Below are positions 30,475 through 38,481 of a DNA stretch of 46,790 nucleotides, in pieces (position 1 is the stretch's first letter; every line of letters begins with the position of its first letter). The stretch is taken from contig RFXC01000008.1 of NCBI GenBank assembly GCA_009921765.1, positions 1 to 46,790 of the forward strand, read 5' to 3'. A program made the translations under genes and the position numbers. Origin of the DNA: Betaproteobacteria bacterium. GTDB taxonomy: Bacteria; Pseudomonadota; Gammaproteobacteria; Burkholderiales; Burkholderiaceae. The notes under the pieces are model-generated. The model saw only the letters and a program-made list of their open reading frames with translations. It was not told the origin of the DNA and ran no database searches.

Positions 30475-31666
30475 AAAGCTCCCCCACCGCCCGGTGTCGG
30501 GGCTCAAGCTGACCGCCGGACTCATCGTCACCCTGGCCCTGGCTGGCGGTATCGCTGCGTGGGGATTATCAGCCCGGGCCTCCAACGCAGACAGGCTGAA
30601 CGCGCGCGCTCAGGAGGCCTCCGTTCCCACCGTACTGGTGGTCACGCCATCCCGGCCTTCGTCAAGCGTTACGCGCTTCGAACTCCCTGGGCGAATCGAG
30701 CCGCACACCCGGGCGCCCATCTTTTCCCGAATCGCGGGTTACCTCAAGGCATGGCATGTCGAGATCGGCGCATCGGTCGCAGCCGGCCAGTTGCTGGCCG
30801 AGATTGAAACGCCTGAACTGGATCAGCAGATCGCCCAGGCCCAGGCAGAACTCGCAAGTGTCCGGGCGAATGCTGCGCTCTCGCTCACGACGGCCGAGCG
30901 CTGGCAGTCGTTGCGCGACCAGGGCTTTGTCTCCTCGCAGGCCGTGGAAGAGAAGAAAGGCGACCTGCAGGTCAAGGAGTCGCAGGTGCGGGCCTCCCAG
31001 GCCAACGTGGATCGGCTGGTTGCGCAGAAGCAATTCTCACGGATCGTGGCACCGTTTGCCGGGGTAATCACCGCCCGAAACATCGACGTGGGCGCATTGG
31101 TCGTGGCGGGTGGCACAGCCAATACCGAACTTTTCACGCTGTCCGACATCAGCCGCGTTCGCATCTATGTGAACGTGCCTCAAAACCGGGCGCTCTCGAT
31201 CAATCAGGGCGACCGCGCGAGTTTCCTCGTTCCCGAACACCCGGGCCGTACCTGGACGGCAACGGTGCAGTCGCTCGCCCAGGTGATCGGCACGGGATCG
31301 GGCAGCATGCTCGTTCAACTGGCCGCCGACAACACCGGGTTGAGACTGCTGCCCGGCGGCTTTGCCAAGATCGTATTCGAACTTCCCCGCGACGCCTCGC
31401 TAGCGGTACCGGCAGGCGCGATGATTTTCGGTGCTGCGGGTCCACGCATTGCGGTCGTCGACGCGGAAGATCGCGTGCGGATCCGCCCTGTGACGGTCGC
31501 CAAGGATCACGGCAGCACTGTGGAGCTTTCGGCGGGCGTGAAGGCTGATGACAGGGTGATCGTGAGCCCGCCCGACGGGATCGTCGAAGGCGACAAGGTA
31601 CGTATCCGTACCGCATCCGCGCCACCCGGCACATCGGCGCCGGGCGCTCCGCGCCGCACGAACTGA
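30458..31666 (+). CDS. RND efflux periplasmic adaptor (membrane fusion protein)
   Basis: A 402-residue MFP. It has one N-terminal helix (LTAGLIVTLALAGGIAAWGL), then FELPGRIEPHTRAPIFSRIAGYLKAWHVEIGASVAAGQLLAEIETPELDQQIAQAQAEL as the lipoyl half and hairpin start (landmarks only), a coiled-coil region to about residue 195, a beta barrel (SRIVAPFAGVITARNIDVGALV, then VRIYVNVPQNRALSINQGDRA) and a membrane-proximal domain. It bridges the permease to an outer-membrane channel. The ATG at 30458 overlaps the permease stop and has AGGAGA five bases upstream. Permease-before-adaptor order is less common than the reverse. Confidence 0.9.
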   Translation: MSLPLEKLPHRPVSGLKLTAGLIVTLALAGGIAAWGLSARASNADRLNARAQEASVPTVLVVTPSRPSSSVTRFELPGRIEPHTRAPIFSRIAGYLKAWHVEIGASVAAGQLLAEIETPELDQQIAQAQAELASVRANAALSLTTAERWQSLRDQGFVSSQAVEEKKGDLQVKESQVRASQANVDRLVAQKQFSRIVAPFAGVITARNIDVGALVVAGGTANTELFTLSDISRVRIYVNVPQNRALSINQGDRASFLVPEHPGRTWTATVQSLAQVIGTGSGSMLVQLAADNTGLRLLPGGFAKIVFELPRDASLAVPAGAMIFGAAGPRIAVVDAEDRVRIRPVTVAKDHGSTVELSAGVKADDRVIVSPPDGIVEGDKVRIRTASAPPGTSAPGAPRRTN

Positions 31667-31792
31667 CACCCTGCGTAGGGCCAGCGCCCGTAGCGCTCTC
31701 GCCGTCAGTGGGCGAGCGCGCCAAGACCGAGCACCGCGCTCGGATTTGCGGACATAGGCACCGAAACGGCGCGCCTGCGACGCCATTCTGGT

Positions 31793-31825
31793 GCGGAGTG
31801 GTTCGACTTTTTCTGTCCACTCCGC
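31793..31825. other. Inverted repeat downstream of the RND operon
   Basis: GCGGAGTGG (31793-31801) pairs with CCACTCCGC (31817-31825) around a 15-base loop containing CTTTTTCT. It lies 127 bases after the adaptor stop and 112 bases before cynA, and may terminate RND transcription or belong to the cyn control region. The 270-base gap holds no supported gene. Confidence 0.45.
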
Positions 31826-31849
31826 TCCGCACACACAAGCCTGCTCCAC

Positions 31850-31901
31850 GCGCACCAATTGTGCGCAGCCATGCCGGTTGGCGGCTTGGCATGGAATCTG
31901 C
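31850..31901 (+). promoter_or_regulatory. Candidate sigma54 promoter with NtrC-like upstream palindrome for the cyn operon
   Basis: TTGGCATGGAATCTGC (31886-31901) matches the sigma54 consensus TGGCACG-N4-TTGC with the exact GG-N10-GC spacing and two mismatches, predicting a start near 31913. Upstream, GCGCAC-CAATT-GTGCGC (31850-31866) is a palindrome containing GCACCA, the half-site of NtrC consensus TGCACCA-N3-TGGTGCA. Nitrogen control suits a cyanate-to-ammonia operon. The palindrome is closer to the promoter than typical NtrC enhancers. Confidence 0.6.
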
Positions 31902-31936
31902 GGTAGCCAGCGCAGATCCCACTCCCGGAGCTTCTG

Positions 31937-33292
31937 ATGTCACTCTTCTCGAATCCGTTTGACAGCCGCATTCGCCTCCACTGCAGCTGCGGATCTCATG
32001 CAACCCAAAGCGAGCATGATGCTGCGCAGGCCGACACAGAAGCCCTCGGCAGTCGCGCCGTCGAGCAGGCTGTCGTTCGAGCACTGTTCCCCAATGATGC
32101 GGTTCGCCGCTCGTTCCTGAGCGCGGTTGGCACACCAACGGCGATCGCTGCGATCTCGTCGATCTTCCCCCTGACTGCCGCCAAGGAAGCTTTTGCACAG
32201 GCGGGTGGCCCGCCAGAAAAGCGCGATCTGAAAGTGGGCTTCATCCCCATCACCTGCGCGACCCCAATCATCATGGCGCACCCGATGGGCTTTTACGCAA
32301 AGCAAGGGCTCAACGTCGAGGTGATCAAGACTGCGGGATGGGCCGTGATTCGCGACAAGACGCTCAACAAGGAGTACGACGCCGCGCACATGCTGTCACC
32401 GATGCCGATCGCAATCTCGCTCGGGCTGGGCGCGGCCCCGCAGGCGTACGCCATGCCGGCCGTCGAAAACATCAATGGCCAGGCCATCACACTCGCCGTC
32501 AAACACAAGGACAAGCGCGATCCCAAACAGTGGAAAGGGTTTCGCTTCGCGGTGCCGTTTGACTACTCAATGCACAACTATCTTCTGCGCTATTACCTTG
32601 CCGAGGCCGGACTCGACCCCGACCGCGACGTGCAGATCCGCTCGGTGCCGCCGCCGGAGATGGTCGCGAACATGCGCGCCGACAACATCGACGGTTTCCT
32701 CGCTCCGGATCCGGTCAACCAGCGGGCGGTCTATGACGGCGTCGGCTTCATTCACCTGCTGTCGAAGGAACTGTGGGATGGCCATCCCTGCTGCGCTTTT
32801 GCGGCAAGCAAGCAGTTCATCACCTCCATGCCCAACACCTACGGGGCATTGTTGCGCGCCATCATCGAGGCCACCGCTTACGCGTCGAAAGCAGAAAACC
32901 GCAAGGAAATCGCGGCCGCCATTGCGCCTGCCAATTACCTCAACCAACCTGTGACCGTGGTGGAACAGGTGCTCACGGGAACCTTCGCCGACGGCCTGGG
33001 GGGCGTGCGTAAGGTACCCGACCGCATCAGCTTCGATCCGTTCCCCTGGGAGTCGTTTGCCGTCTGGATCCTCACGCAGATGCAGCGCTGGGGGCAGTTG
33101 AAGGGCGATGTCGACTATCAGAAGGTCGCCCAGGAAGTGTTCCTCGCAACCGACGCACGTCGTCTGATGCAGCAGGCAGGTCTTACCCCGCCCGAGCGCA
33201 ATTCGCGCGGCTTCTCGGTGATGGGCAAACCGTTTGATCCGCAGAAGCCGAAGGAATATCTGGACAGCTTCAAGATCCGGCGGCCAGCATGA
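31937..33292 (+). CDS. cynA: Cyanate/nitrate-type ABC transporter substrate-binding protein (CmpA/NrtA family)
   Basis: A 451-residue exported receptor. Core motifs are KVGFIPITCATPIIMAHPMGFYAKQGL, VIKTAGWAVIRDKTLNKEYDAAHML (landmarks), MPAVENINGQAITLAVKHKDKRDP and IDGFLAPDPVNQRAVYDGVGFIH. The Tat motif VRRSFLSAVG is not at the N-terminus but after 56 residues that include a CSCGSHATQSEHD segment (Cys16, Cys18, His21, His27). GGAG lies six bases before the ATG. Its stop overlaps the permease start. The linked cyanase gene makes cyanate the likely ligand; nitrate cannot be excluded. Confidence 0.88.
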   Translation: MSLFSNPFDSRIRLHCSCGSHATQSEHDAAQADTEALGSRAVEQAVVRALFPNDAVRRSFLSAVGTPTAIAAISSIFPLTAAKEAFAQAGGPPEKRDLKVGFIPITCATPIIMAHPMGFYAKQGLNVEVIKTAGWAVIRDKTLNKEYDAAHMLSPMPIAISLGLGAAPQAYAMPAVENINGQAITLAVKHKDKRDPKQWKGFRFAVPFDYSMHNYLLRYYLAEAGLDPDRDVQIRSVPPPEMVANMRADNIDGFLAPDPVNQRAVYDGVGFIHLLSKELWDGHPCCAFAASKQFITSMPNTYGALLRAIIEATAYASKAENRKEIAAAIAPANYLNQPVTVVEQVLTGTFADGLGGVRKVPDRISFDPFPWESFAVWILTQMQRWGQLKGDVDYQKVAQEVFLATDARRLMQQAGLTPPERNSRGFSVMGKPFDPQKPKEYLDSFKIRRPA

Positions 33293-34137
33293 AGCGGATT
33301 GCGCCTGAGCGCCTACGCGCGCTCATCGTGAGCCTTCTGATCCTCGCCTGCTTTATCGGAGCGTGGCATATCGCCACTGCCCCCACTGCGGGCGCCGTGA
33401 AGGTTGATGAGGAGTACGCCAAGCTGGTGGGCGCCGCCGCCGCCACCGGACAGAAATCGGCCTTTCCAACGCCTGCCGACTTCGTTCGCACAATAGGCGG
33501 GCATCTGGCCAATCCGTTCTACGACAATGGTCCCAACGACAAGGGTCTGGGGATTCAACTCGCCTACTCCGTCGCACGGGTTGCTGCGGGCTTCGCGCTG
33601 GCCGCGCTGGTTGCCATACCGCTTGGTTTCGTGATCGGCATGTCGCGCGTGCTCTACACCGCACTCGACCCGTTCATTCAGGTGCTCAAGCCGATCTCGC
33701 CGCTCGCCTGGATGCCCTTGGCGCTTTTCACCCTGAAGGACTCGAGCGTATCGGCCATCTTCGTGATCTTTGTCTGTTCGATCTGGCCCATGCTGATCAA
33801 CACCGCCTTTGGCGTGGCTTCGGTTCGAAGGGAGTGGCTGGACGTATCCCGCACGCTCGAGGTTGGCCCGCTGCGGAAGGCCTTCCTGGTGATATTGCCG
33901 GCTGCGGCCCCCACCATCATGACCGGCATGCGGATCTCGATCGGCATCGCCTGGCTGGTGATTGTGGCCGCAGAGATGCTCGTTGGGGGTACGGGAATCG
34001 GCTACTTCGTCTGGAACGAGTGGAACAACCTCTCCATCACCAACATCCTGACCGCCATTCTTCTCATCGGATTGGTGGGCATGCTGCTCGACCTGGGCGT
34101 TGCCCGTCTGCAGCGACTCGTTACCTACCGCGACTGA
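33289..34137 (+). CDS. cynB: Cyanate/nitrate-type ABC transporter permease
   Basis: A 282-residue inner-membrane permease of the NrtB/SsuC/CynB family. It has an N-terminal helix (ALIVSLLILACFIGAWHIA), a periplasmic loop of about 65 residues, then five helices with the cytoplasmic EAA-type loop REWLDVSRTLEVGPLRKAFLVILPAAAPTIMTGMR (landmark; contains the ATPase-docking Gly). It dimerises and docks with the ATPase encoded next. The ATG overlaps the cynA stop by four bases, and the ATPase ATG follows six bases after its stop. Confidence 0.9.
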   Translation: MKRIAPERLRALIVSLLILACFIGAWHIATAPTAGAVKVDEEYAKLVGAAAATGQKSAFPTPADFVRTIGGHLANPFYDNGPNDKGLGIQLAYSVARVAAGFALAALVAIPLGFVIGMSRVLYTALDPFIQVLKPISPLAWMPLALFTLKDSSVSAIFVIFVCSIWPMLINTAFGVASVRREWLDVSRTLEVGPLRKAFLVILPAAAPTIMTGMRISIGIAWLVIVAAEMLVGGTGIGYFVWNEWNNLSITNILTAILLIGLVGMLLDLGVARLQRLVTYRD

Positions 34138-34143
34138 CAGGCA

Positions 34144-35058
34144 ATGATCATGGACATGAGCGAGCCCCAACGACTAGCCGCGAGCGCTGTCGGCAGAACA
34201 GGCCGCGGCTTCCTGCGCGTGGAGCACCTGAAGAAGTCATTCCCCGCCCCCCAGGGCAAGGGTGAGACCGTGATCTTTGATGATGTGAACTTCGCGATCG
34301 AACGCGGAGAGTTCGTTTGTATCATCGGCCATTCGGGTTGTGGCAAAACCACCATCCTGAACGTCCTGGCCGGACTCGAGCAGCCCACTGGTGGTCATGC
34401 CTTCATCGACGGACGTGCCATCGAAGGGCCCAGTCTCGACCGCGGTGTGGTGTTTCAATCGCATGCGCTCATGCCCTGGATGAGCGTGAGCGGCAACATT
34501 GCGTTTGCGGTGCGCTCGCGGCATCCCGACTGGTCGCGCGAGCAGGTCGAGACGCATGTGCAGCGCTTCATCGACATGGTGCATCTGGGTGGCTCGGAGA
34601 ACAAGAAGCCAGCGCAGCTGTCGGGCGGTATGAAGCAGCGGGTGGGCATCGCGCGGGCGTTCTCCATTCAACCCAAGATGCTGCTGCTCGACGAGCCATT
34701 CGGCGCACTCGATGCGCTCACCCGGGGCAGCATTCAGGATGAGCTGGTGGGCATCGTGCGTGAAACACGACAGACCGTGTTCATGATCACCCACGACGTC
34801 GATGAAGCGATCCTGCTCGCCGACCGGATCTTCCTGATGAGCAATGGCCCCGGCGCCGTGATTGCTGAGATTGTCGAAAACCCCTTGCCGCGCAACCGTA
34901 CCCGCGCCACCTTGCACCGCGAGGCGGACTACTACGCGGTTCGCAATCATCTGATCGACTTCCTTGTCAACCGATCGGCTGACTATGCGTCGCGCGCCCG
35001 GACAGGCGCCTGGACACCGGTTCGTGTGCGCCCCGGCGCATCGCAATCACCCACCTGA
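34144..35058 (+). CDS. cynD: Cyanate/nitrate-type ABC transporter ATP-binding protein
   Basis: A 304-residue ABC ATPase. Walker A GHSGCGKTT is at residues 62-70, the Q-loop is VVFQSHALMPWMSV, the signature LSGGMKQRVGIARAF, Walker B MLLLDEPFGALDAL, and the switch His is in VFMITHDVDEAILLADR. It powers cyanate uptake at the inner face of the membrane. The C-terminal ~45 residues after the NBD (ADYYAVRNHLIDFLVNR) are normal for the NrtD/CynD branch. Start may also be the ATG at 34150 or 34156; none has a strong ribosome site, suggesting coupling to the permease. Confidence 0.9.
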   Translation: MIMDMSEPQRLAASAVGRTGRGFLRVEHLKKSFPAPQGKGETVIFDDVNFAIERGEFVCIIGHSGCGKTTILNVLAGLEQPTGGHAFIDGRAIEGPSLDRGVVFQSHALMPWMSVSGNIAFAVRSRHPDWSREQVETHVQRFIDMVHLGGSENKKPAQLSGGMKQRVGIARAFSIQPKMLLLDEPFGALDALTRGSIQDELVGIVRETRQTVFMITHDVDEAILLADRIFLMSNGPGAVIAEIVENPLPRNRTRATLHREADYYAVRNHLIDFLVNRSADYASRARTGAWTPVRVRPGASQSPT

Positions 35059-35092
35059 TCTTTCTTTCCAACTGACCTCAAGGACTGCTCAC

Positions 35093-35530
35093 ATGGCTGC
35101 AAGCAAGACATCTTCCAAGAAATGGACGGGCGCCAAACCGATGACGCGCGAAGACGTCACCGATCTCATCTACTCCACCAAGGTTCAGAAGGGCATCAAG
35201 TGGGCTGACGTTGCCAGAAAGATCGGTCACTCCAAGGAATGGGTCACCGCAGCCTGCCTGGGACAGATGACGCTCACCGCCGATCAGGCAAAAGCGATTG
35301 CCAGGATCTTTGATCTGCCGAGCGATGCGGTCGCGCTGCTTCAGGCGGTGCCCTACAAGGGTTCGCTACGCTCGTCGGTGCCTACCGATCCGCTGATCTA
35401 TCGCTGGTACGAAATCGTCAATGTCTATGGAACCACCATCAAGGAACTGATCCACGAAGAGTTTGGCGACGGCATCATGAGTGCGATCGACGTGCTGTCT
35501 GGCAAGTTCCTGCCCTACAAAACCTATTGA
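35093..35530 (+). CDS. cynS: Cyanase (cyanate hydratase)
   Basis: A 145-residue decameric enzyme that turns cyanate and bicarbonate into ammonia and CO2. The N-terminal helix bundle (TREDVTDLIYSTKVQKGIKWADVARKIG, landmark) resembles a DNA-binding fold but is structural. Catalytic residues Arg104 and Glu107 (YRWYEIVNVYG) and Ser130 (HEEFGDGIMSAID) match E. coli Arg96, Glu99 and Ser122 with a constant offset. AAGGA lies eight bases before the ATG. The last gene of the cyn operon, it is convergent with the next gene with only four bases between stops. Confidence 0.96.
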   Translation: MAASKTSSKKWTGAKPMTREDVTDLIYSTKVQKGIKWADVARKIGHSKEWVTAACLGQMTLTADQAKAIARIFDLPSDAVALLQAVPYKGSLRSSVPTDPLIYRWYEIVNVYGTTIKELIHEEFGDGIMSAIDVLSGKFLPYKTY

Positions 35531-35534
35531 CGCG

Positions 35535-36488
35535 TCAGTCCACCTTGATACCTGCGTCGCGCACCACCTTGCCCCATTTGGCAACTTCGGCCGCGATGTA
35601 GGTTCTGAGCGCCGCGCGATCAAGCGCTTCAATTGCAAGCGACTGTTTGGCGAATTTTTCGGTGATGTCCTGGCTCTTCAGCGCCCGGTTGAACTCCTCG
35701 TTCAGTCGCTGCAGCACGGGCTGCGGTGTGGCTGCCGGCGCAAACACCGCAAACCAGGTACTGGCCTCAAAGCCCGGGTAGCCCGACTCTGCCACCGTAG
35801 GCACATCGGGCAACACGGGGCTACGCTGCAGAGACATCACTGCAATCGGGCGGACCTTGCCGCTTTTTGCGTGCGGCACCACGGGCGGCATGGATGTGCT
35901 GCCAACCGGAACCGACCCACCGATGACGGCCACCGCTGCGGCTGCAGGCTGATGCGGCACGTGGGCGATGTCGACGCCGGCCAGACTGCGAAACAGCAAC
36001 TCTGCCCCCAGGTGCGTGGTCGTGCCGTTTCCAGACGAGGCGTAGGAGAGCGGTGTGGTCCGCGCGAGCGCAATCAACTCTCCCAGGGTGGCGGCCTTGA
36101 CCGATGGGTTCACGAACAGGAGATTGGGCGTGACCCCTGCCATCGCCACCGGCTCGAAATCTTTCAGCAGGTCATAGCCGGCATTTCGAAAAAGCGAAGG
36201 ATTGACCGACACCGCGACGCTGTGAAACAGGAGTGTGTGACCATCGGGCGTAGCCGCCTTCACCTGCTGCGAAGCGATGTTCCCACCCGCACCCGGTTTG
36301 TTCTCAACCACCATGGGTTGGCCAAGCGCAGCACCCATCGGTTCGGCGAGCATGCGCGCAACAATGTCGGTGGATGACCCGGGCGCAAACGCCACAGTGG
36401 CGCGAACGGGTTTATCGGGAAACGCCGCCCAGGCGGGCGCCGCAGCAAGCACCGCAGCGAACAGACCAGACAAGCAAAGCATCTTCAC
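35535..36488 (-). CDS. TctC/Bug-family periplasmic solute receptor
   Basis: A 317-residue exported binding protein. The leader MLCLSGLFAAVLAAAPAWA is of Sec type. Motifs are KPVRATVAFAPGSSTDIVAR, MVVENKPGAGGNIASQQV, PDGHTLLFHS, SGNGTTTHLGAELLF and VPHQPAAAAVAVIGG. The GTG at 36488 has GGAGG eight bases upstream and is preferred to the ATG two codons later. It lies downstream of the AtuA-like gene across a 133-base gap in which I see no gene, and may import the acid processed by that cluster. Confidence 0.9.
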   Translation of the reverse strand: MKMLCLSGLFAAVLAAAPAWAAFPDKPVRATVAFAPGSSTDIVARMLAEPMGAALGQPMVVENKPGAGGNIASQQVKAATPDGHTLLFHSVAVSVNPSLFRNAGYDLLKDFEPVAMAGVTPNLLFVNPSVKAATLGELIALARTTPLSYASSGNGTTTHLGAELLFRSLAGVDIAHVPHQPAAAAVAVIGGSVPVGSTSMPPVVPHAKSGKVRPIAVMSLQRSPVLPDVPTVAESGYPGFEASTWFAVFAPAATPQPVLQRLNEEFNRALKSQDITEKFAKQSLAIEALDRAALRTYIAAEVAKWGKVVRDAGIKVD

Positions 36489-36621
36489 GGGTGATCCCTC
36501 CTCATCAACAATCCATCTGCCCGACGCGGGCCTTGGCGTGCCGCACCAGGCGGCCAGGCAGCGTCGAGTCTATCGGTCTCGAGCTATGTCGTCCATGCTG
36601 CCGGGGTAGCCGCCATCCCCT

Positions 36622-38481
36622 TCATGGCACGCACCATTCGGCGGGCACGTCGATCTCGAGTTCGAGTGCTTGCTGGCCATAGGCCTTTCCGAGCGCATCG
36701 ATCTGCCGCGAGGCCATCCCGCCGCCACCCAGCGCCCGGTGCATCAGAAAATTCAACGCATGCAGGCCAGGCACCTCAAACCGCTCGATGGAGCCCTGCA
36801 CCATGTCTGCAAAATGCTCTGCCATGCGATCGACTGTCACCTGATCTCGCAGCCACGCGAAATGTTCGGGGTTGCGGCACAGAATCGCCACATTCACGCT
36901 GTCCCCCTTGTCACCGGAGCGCGCGTGCGCGAAGCGCCGCAGGGCCACTCTACAGGTGGCGCGGTCAGTCAGTAGGGAAGCCGCCGGCGGTCGCAATGCG
37001 CCGCCGACGCCCGCCAGCGGCGCCCCCGTCGGGTTCGGCCGGCGAACTGGAATGTCACCGGGCGGAGGAAGCGGCACGGTGAGCGGCGAATCCGAACCGA
37101 GTTGTACCGTGGTGTCGGGCAGACGCTTCTTGTCGACCAGGAAACTGAACAGCCGTACGATCGGCGTGGGCTTGGGTCGTCCTCCGATCAGCGCCGCCGT
37201 ACCTTGCGCGAAGCTGAGCGCGGAGGACCCCACTTCGCGCGCAAACAGGTTGAGCGCCCTGGGATCCCGATGATCCACGACCAGGCGCAGGACCACCTCG
37301 CGCGCGCCGCGCGCGCGCGAGCGTCGGCCATAGCTTGCCTCGGCACCCAGAACCTCGATGTGGACCGAATCGAAGTCGGGCAACGCCAGCGATTGGAACA
37401 GCGACCGGGCTCGCTTCAGCAGCGCCTCTGCACTTCGCTCTGCCTTGGCCACCGCCTCCTCGCCAATGATCACAATCATTGCAGTGGCCCGCCAACCCGA
37501 CTGCCAGGTCGCCGACACCTTCAGGGTCGAGGTGGGGGGACAGCCGCGAACACCGATCACCCGCACGCAGTCGACGCCGACCTGCTCCAGATGAACCTGC
37601 GAGAAGTCGGCCACCACATCGGGCAGCACATAGGCCGACGGATCGCCAACCTCGTACAGGACCTGTTCAGCGACCGTCTGTGGTGTGACGAGGCCCCCGG
37701 ATCCTTCGGGCTTGCCGATGGTGAAACTGCCGTCGGGCGCGCAGGTTGCAATTGGATACCCGATCGACGCCCAATCGGGAACATCGCGCCAGTCGGTCAA
37801 CAGGCCGCCGGTTGCCTGCGGCCCGCATTCAAGCAGATGCCCGACCAGGCTGCCCGCAGCGAGGCGGTCATAGTCATGCGCCTTCCAGCCAAAAGCGTGA
37901 ATCAGCGCGCCGAGCGCGAGCGCACTGTCAACGCAGCGACCGGTAATCACGATATCGGCACCAGCATCGAGCGCAACCGCAATCGGTTCCGCACCCAGAT
38001 AGGCATTGGCGGTCAGCATTTTCGGGGGGATGGGCTCGCCCGTCTGCCACTCGCGCGTGCCCTCGGCACGAAGCGAATCCAGCATGGGCAGCAGATCATC
38101 ACCCTCCACCACAGCCACTGTGAGCGCAAGGCCCGACTGCGCAATCAACTGCTCGAGCGCCCGCTTGCAGGCTTGCGGGTTGACGCCCCCGGCATTCGTC
38201 ACCACGCGCACGCCGCGCCGGGCAATGTCGGCGAGGTGGGGACTCAGGTAGCTGATCACGTCGGGTGGATAGCCAGCCTCGGGATCTTTCAGTCGCGCCC
38301 GGGCAAGGAGCGACATGGTGACCTCGGCGAGGTAATCCATCATCAGGACATCGACGCCCGCCGCAAGGAGCGGCCCGATTCCGATCGGACTGTCGCCCCA
38401 TGCGCCCGAGGCACCGCCGATGCGAAGCACATCGCGCCCACCACGCGTGACCGGGCCAGCGGTCGGCTGAATGCGACTCAC
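36622..38481 (-). CDS. AtuA-like (DUF1446) protein of acyclic terpene-type catabolism family
   Basis: A 619-residue two-part protein: an N-terminal DUF1446 domain of about 450 residues (LRIGGASGAWGDSPIGIGPLL, DYLAEVTMSLLARAR, NAGGVNPQACKRAL, ADIVITGRCVDSALALGALIHAF as landmarks) and a C-terminal ferredoxin-like AtuA domain of about 105 residues (LRRFAHARSGDKGDSVNVAIL to MHRALGGGG). AtuA is known from the citronellol/geraniol pathway, but its reaction is unsettled and most members occur in other acyl-CoA pathways. The GTG start at 38481 overlaps the CoA-transferase stop. The fused form is normal for many Burkholderiales. Substrate unknown. Confidence 0.85.
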   Translation of the reverse strand: MSRIQPTAGPVTRGGRDVLRIGGASGAWGDSPIGIGPLLAAGVDVLMMDYLAEVTMSLLARARLKDPEAGYPPDVISYLSPHLADIARRGVRVVTNAGGVNPQACKRALEQLIAQSGLALTVAVVEGDDLLPMLDSLRAEGTREWQTGEPIPPKMLTANAYLGAEPIAVALDAGADIVITGRCVDSALALGALIHAFGWKAHDYDRLAAGSLVGHLLECGPQATGGLLTDWRDVPDWASIGYPIATCAPDGSFTIGKPEGSGGLVTPQTVAEQVLYEVGDPSAYVLPDVVADFSQVHLEQVGVDCVRVIGVRGCPPTSTLKVSATWQSGWRATAMIVIIGEEAVAKAERSAEALLKRARSLFQSLALPDFDSVHIEVLGAEASYGRRSRARGAREVVLRLVVDHRDPRALNLFAREVGSSALSFAQGTAALIGGRPKPTPIVRLFSFLVDKKRLPDTTVQLGSDSPLTVPLPPPGDIPVRRPNPTGAPLAGVGGALRPPAASLLTDRATCRVALRRFAHARSGDKGDSVNVAILCRNPEHFAWLRDQVTVDRMAEHFADMVQGSIERFEVPGLHALNFLMHRALGGGGMASRQIDALGKAYGQQALELEIDVPAEWCVP

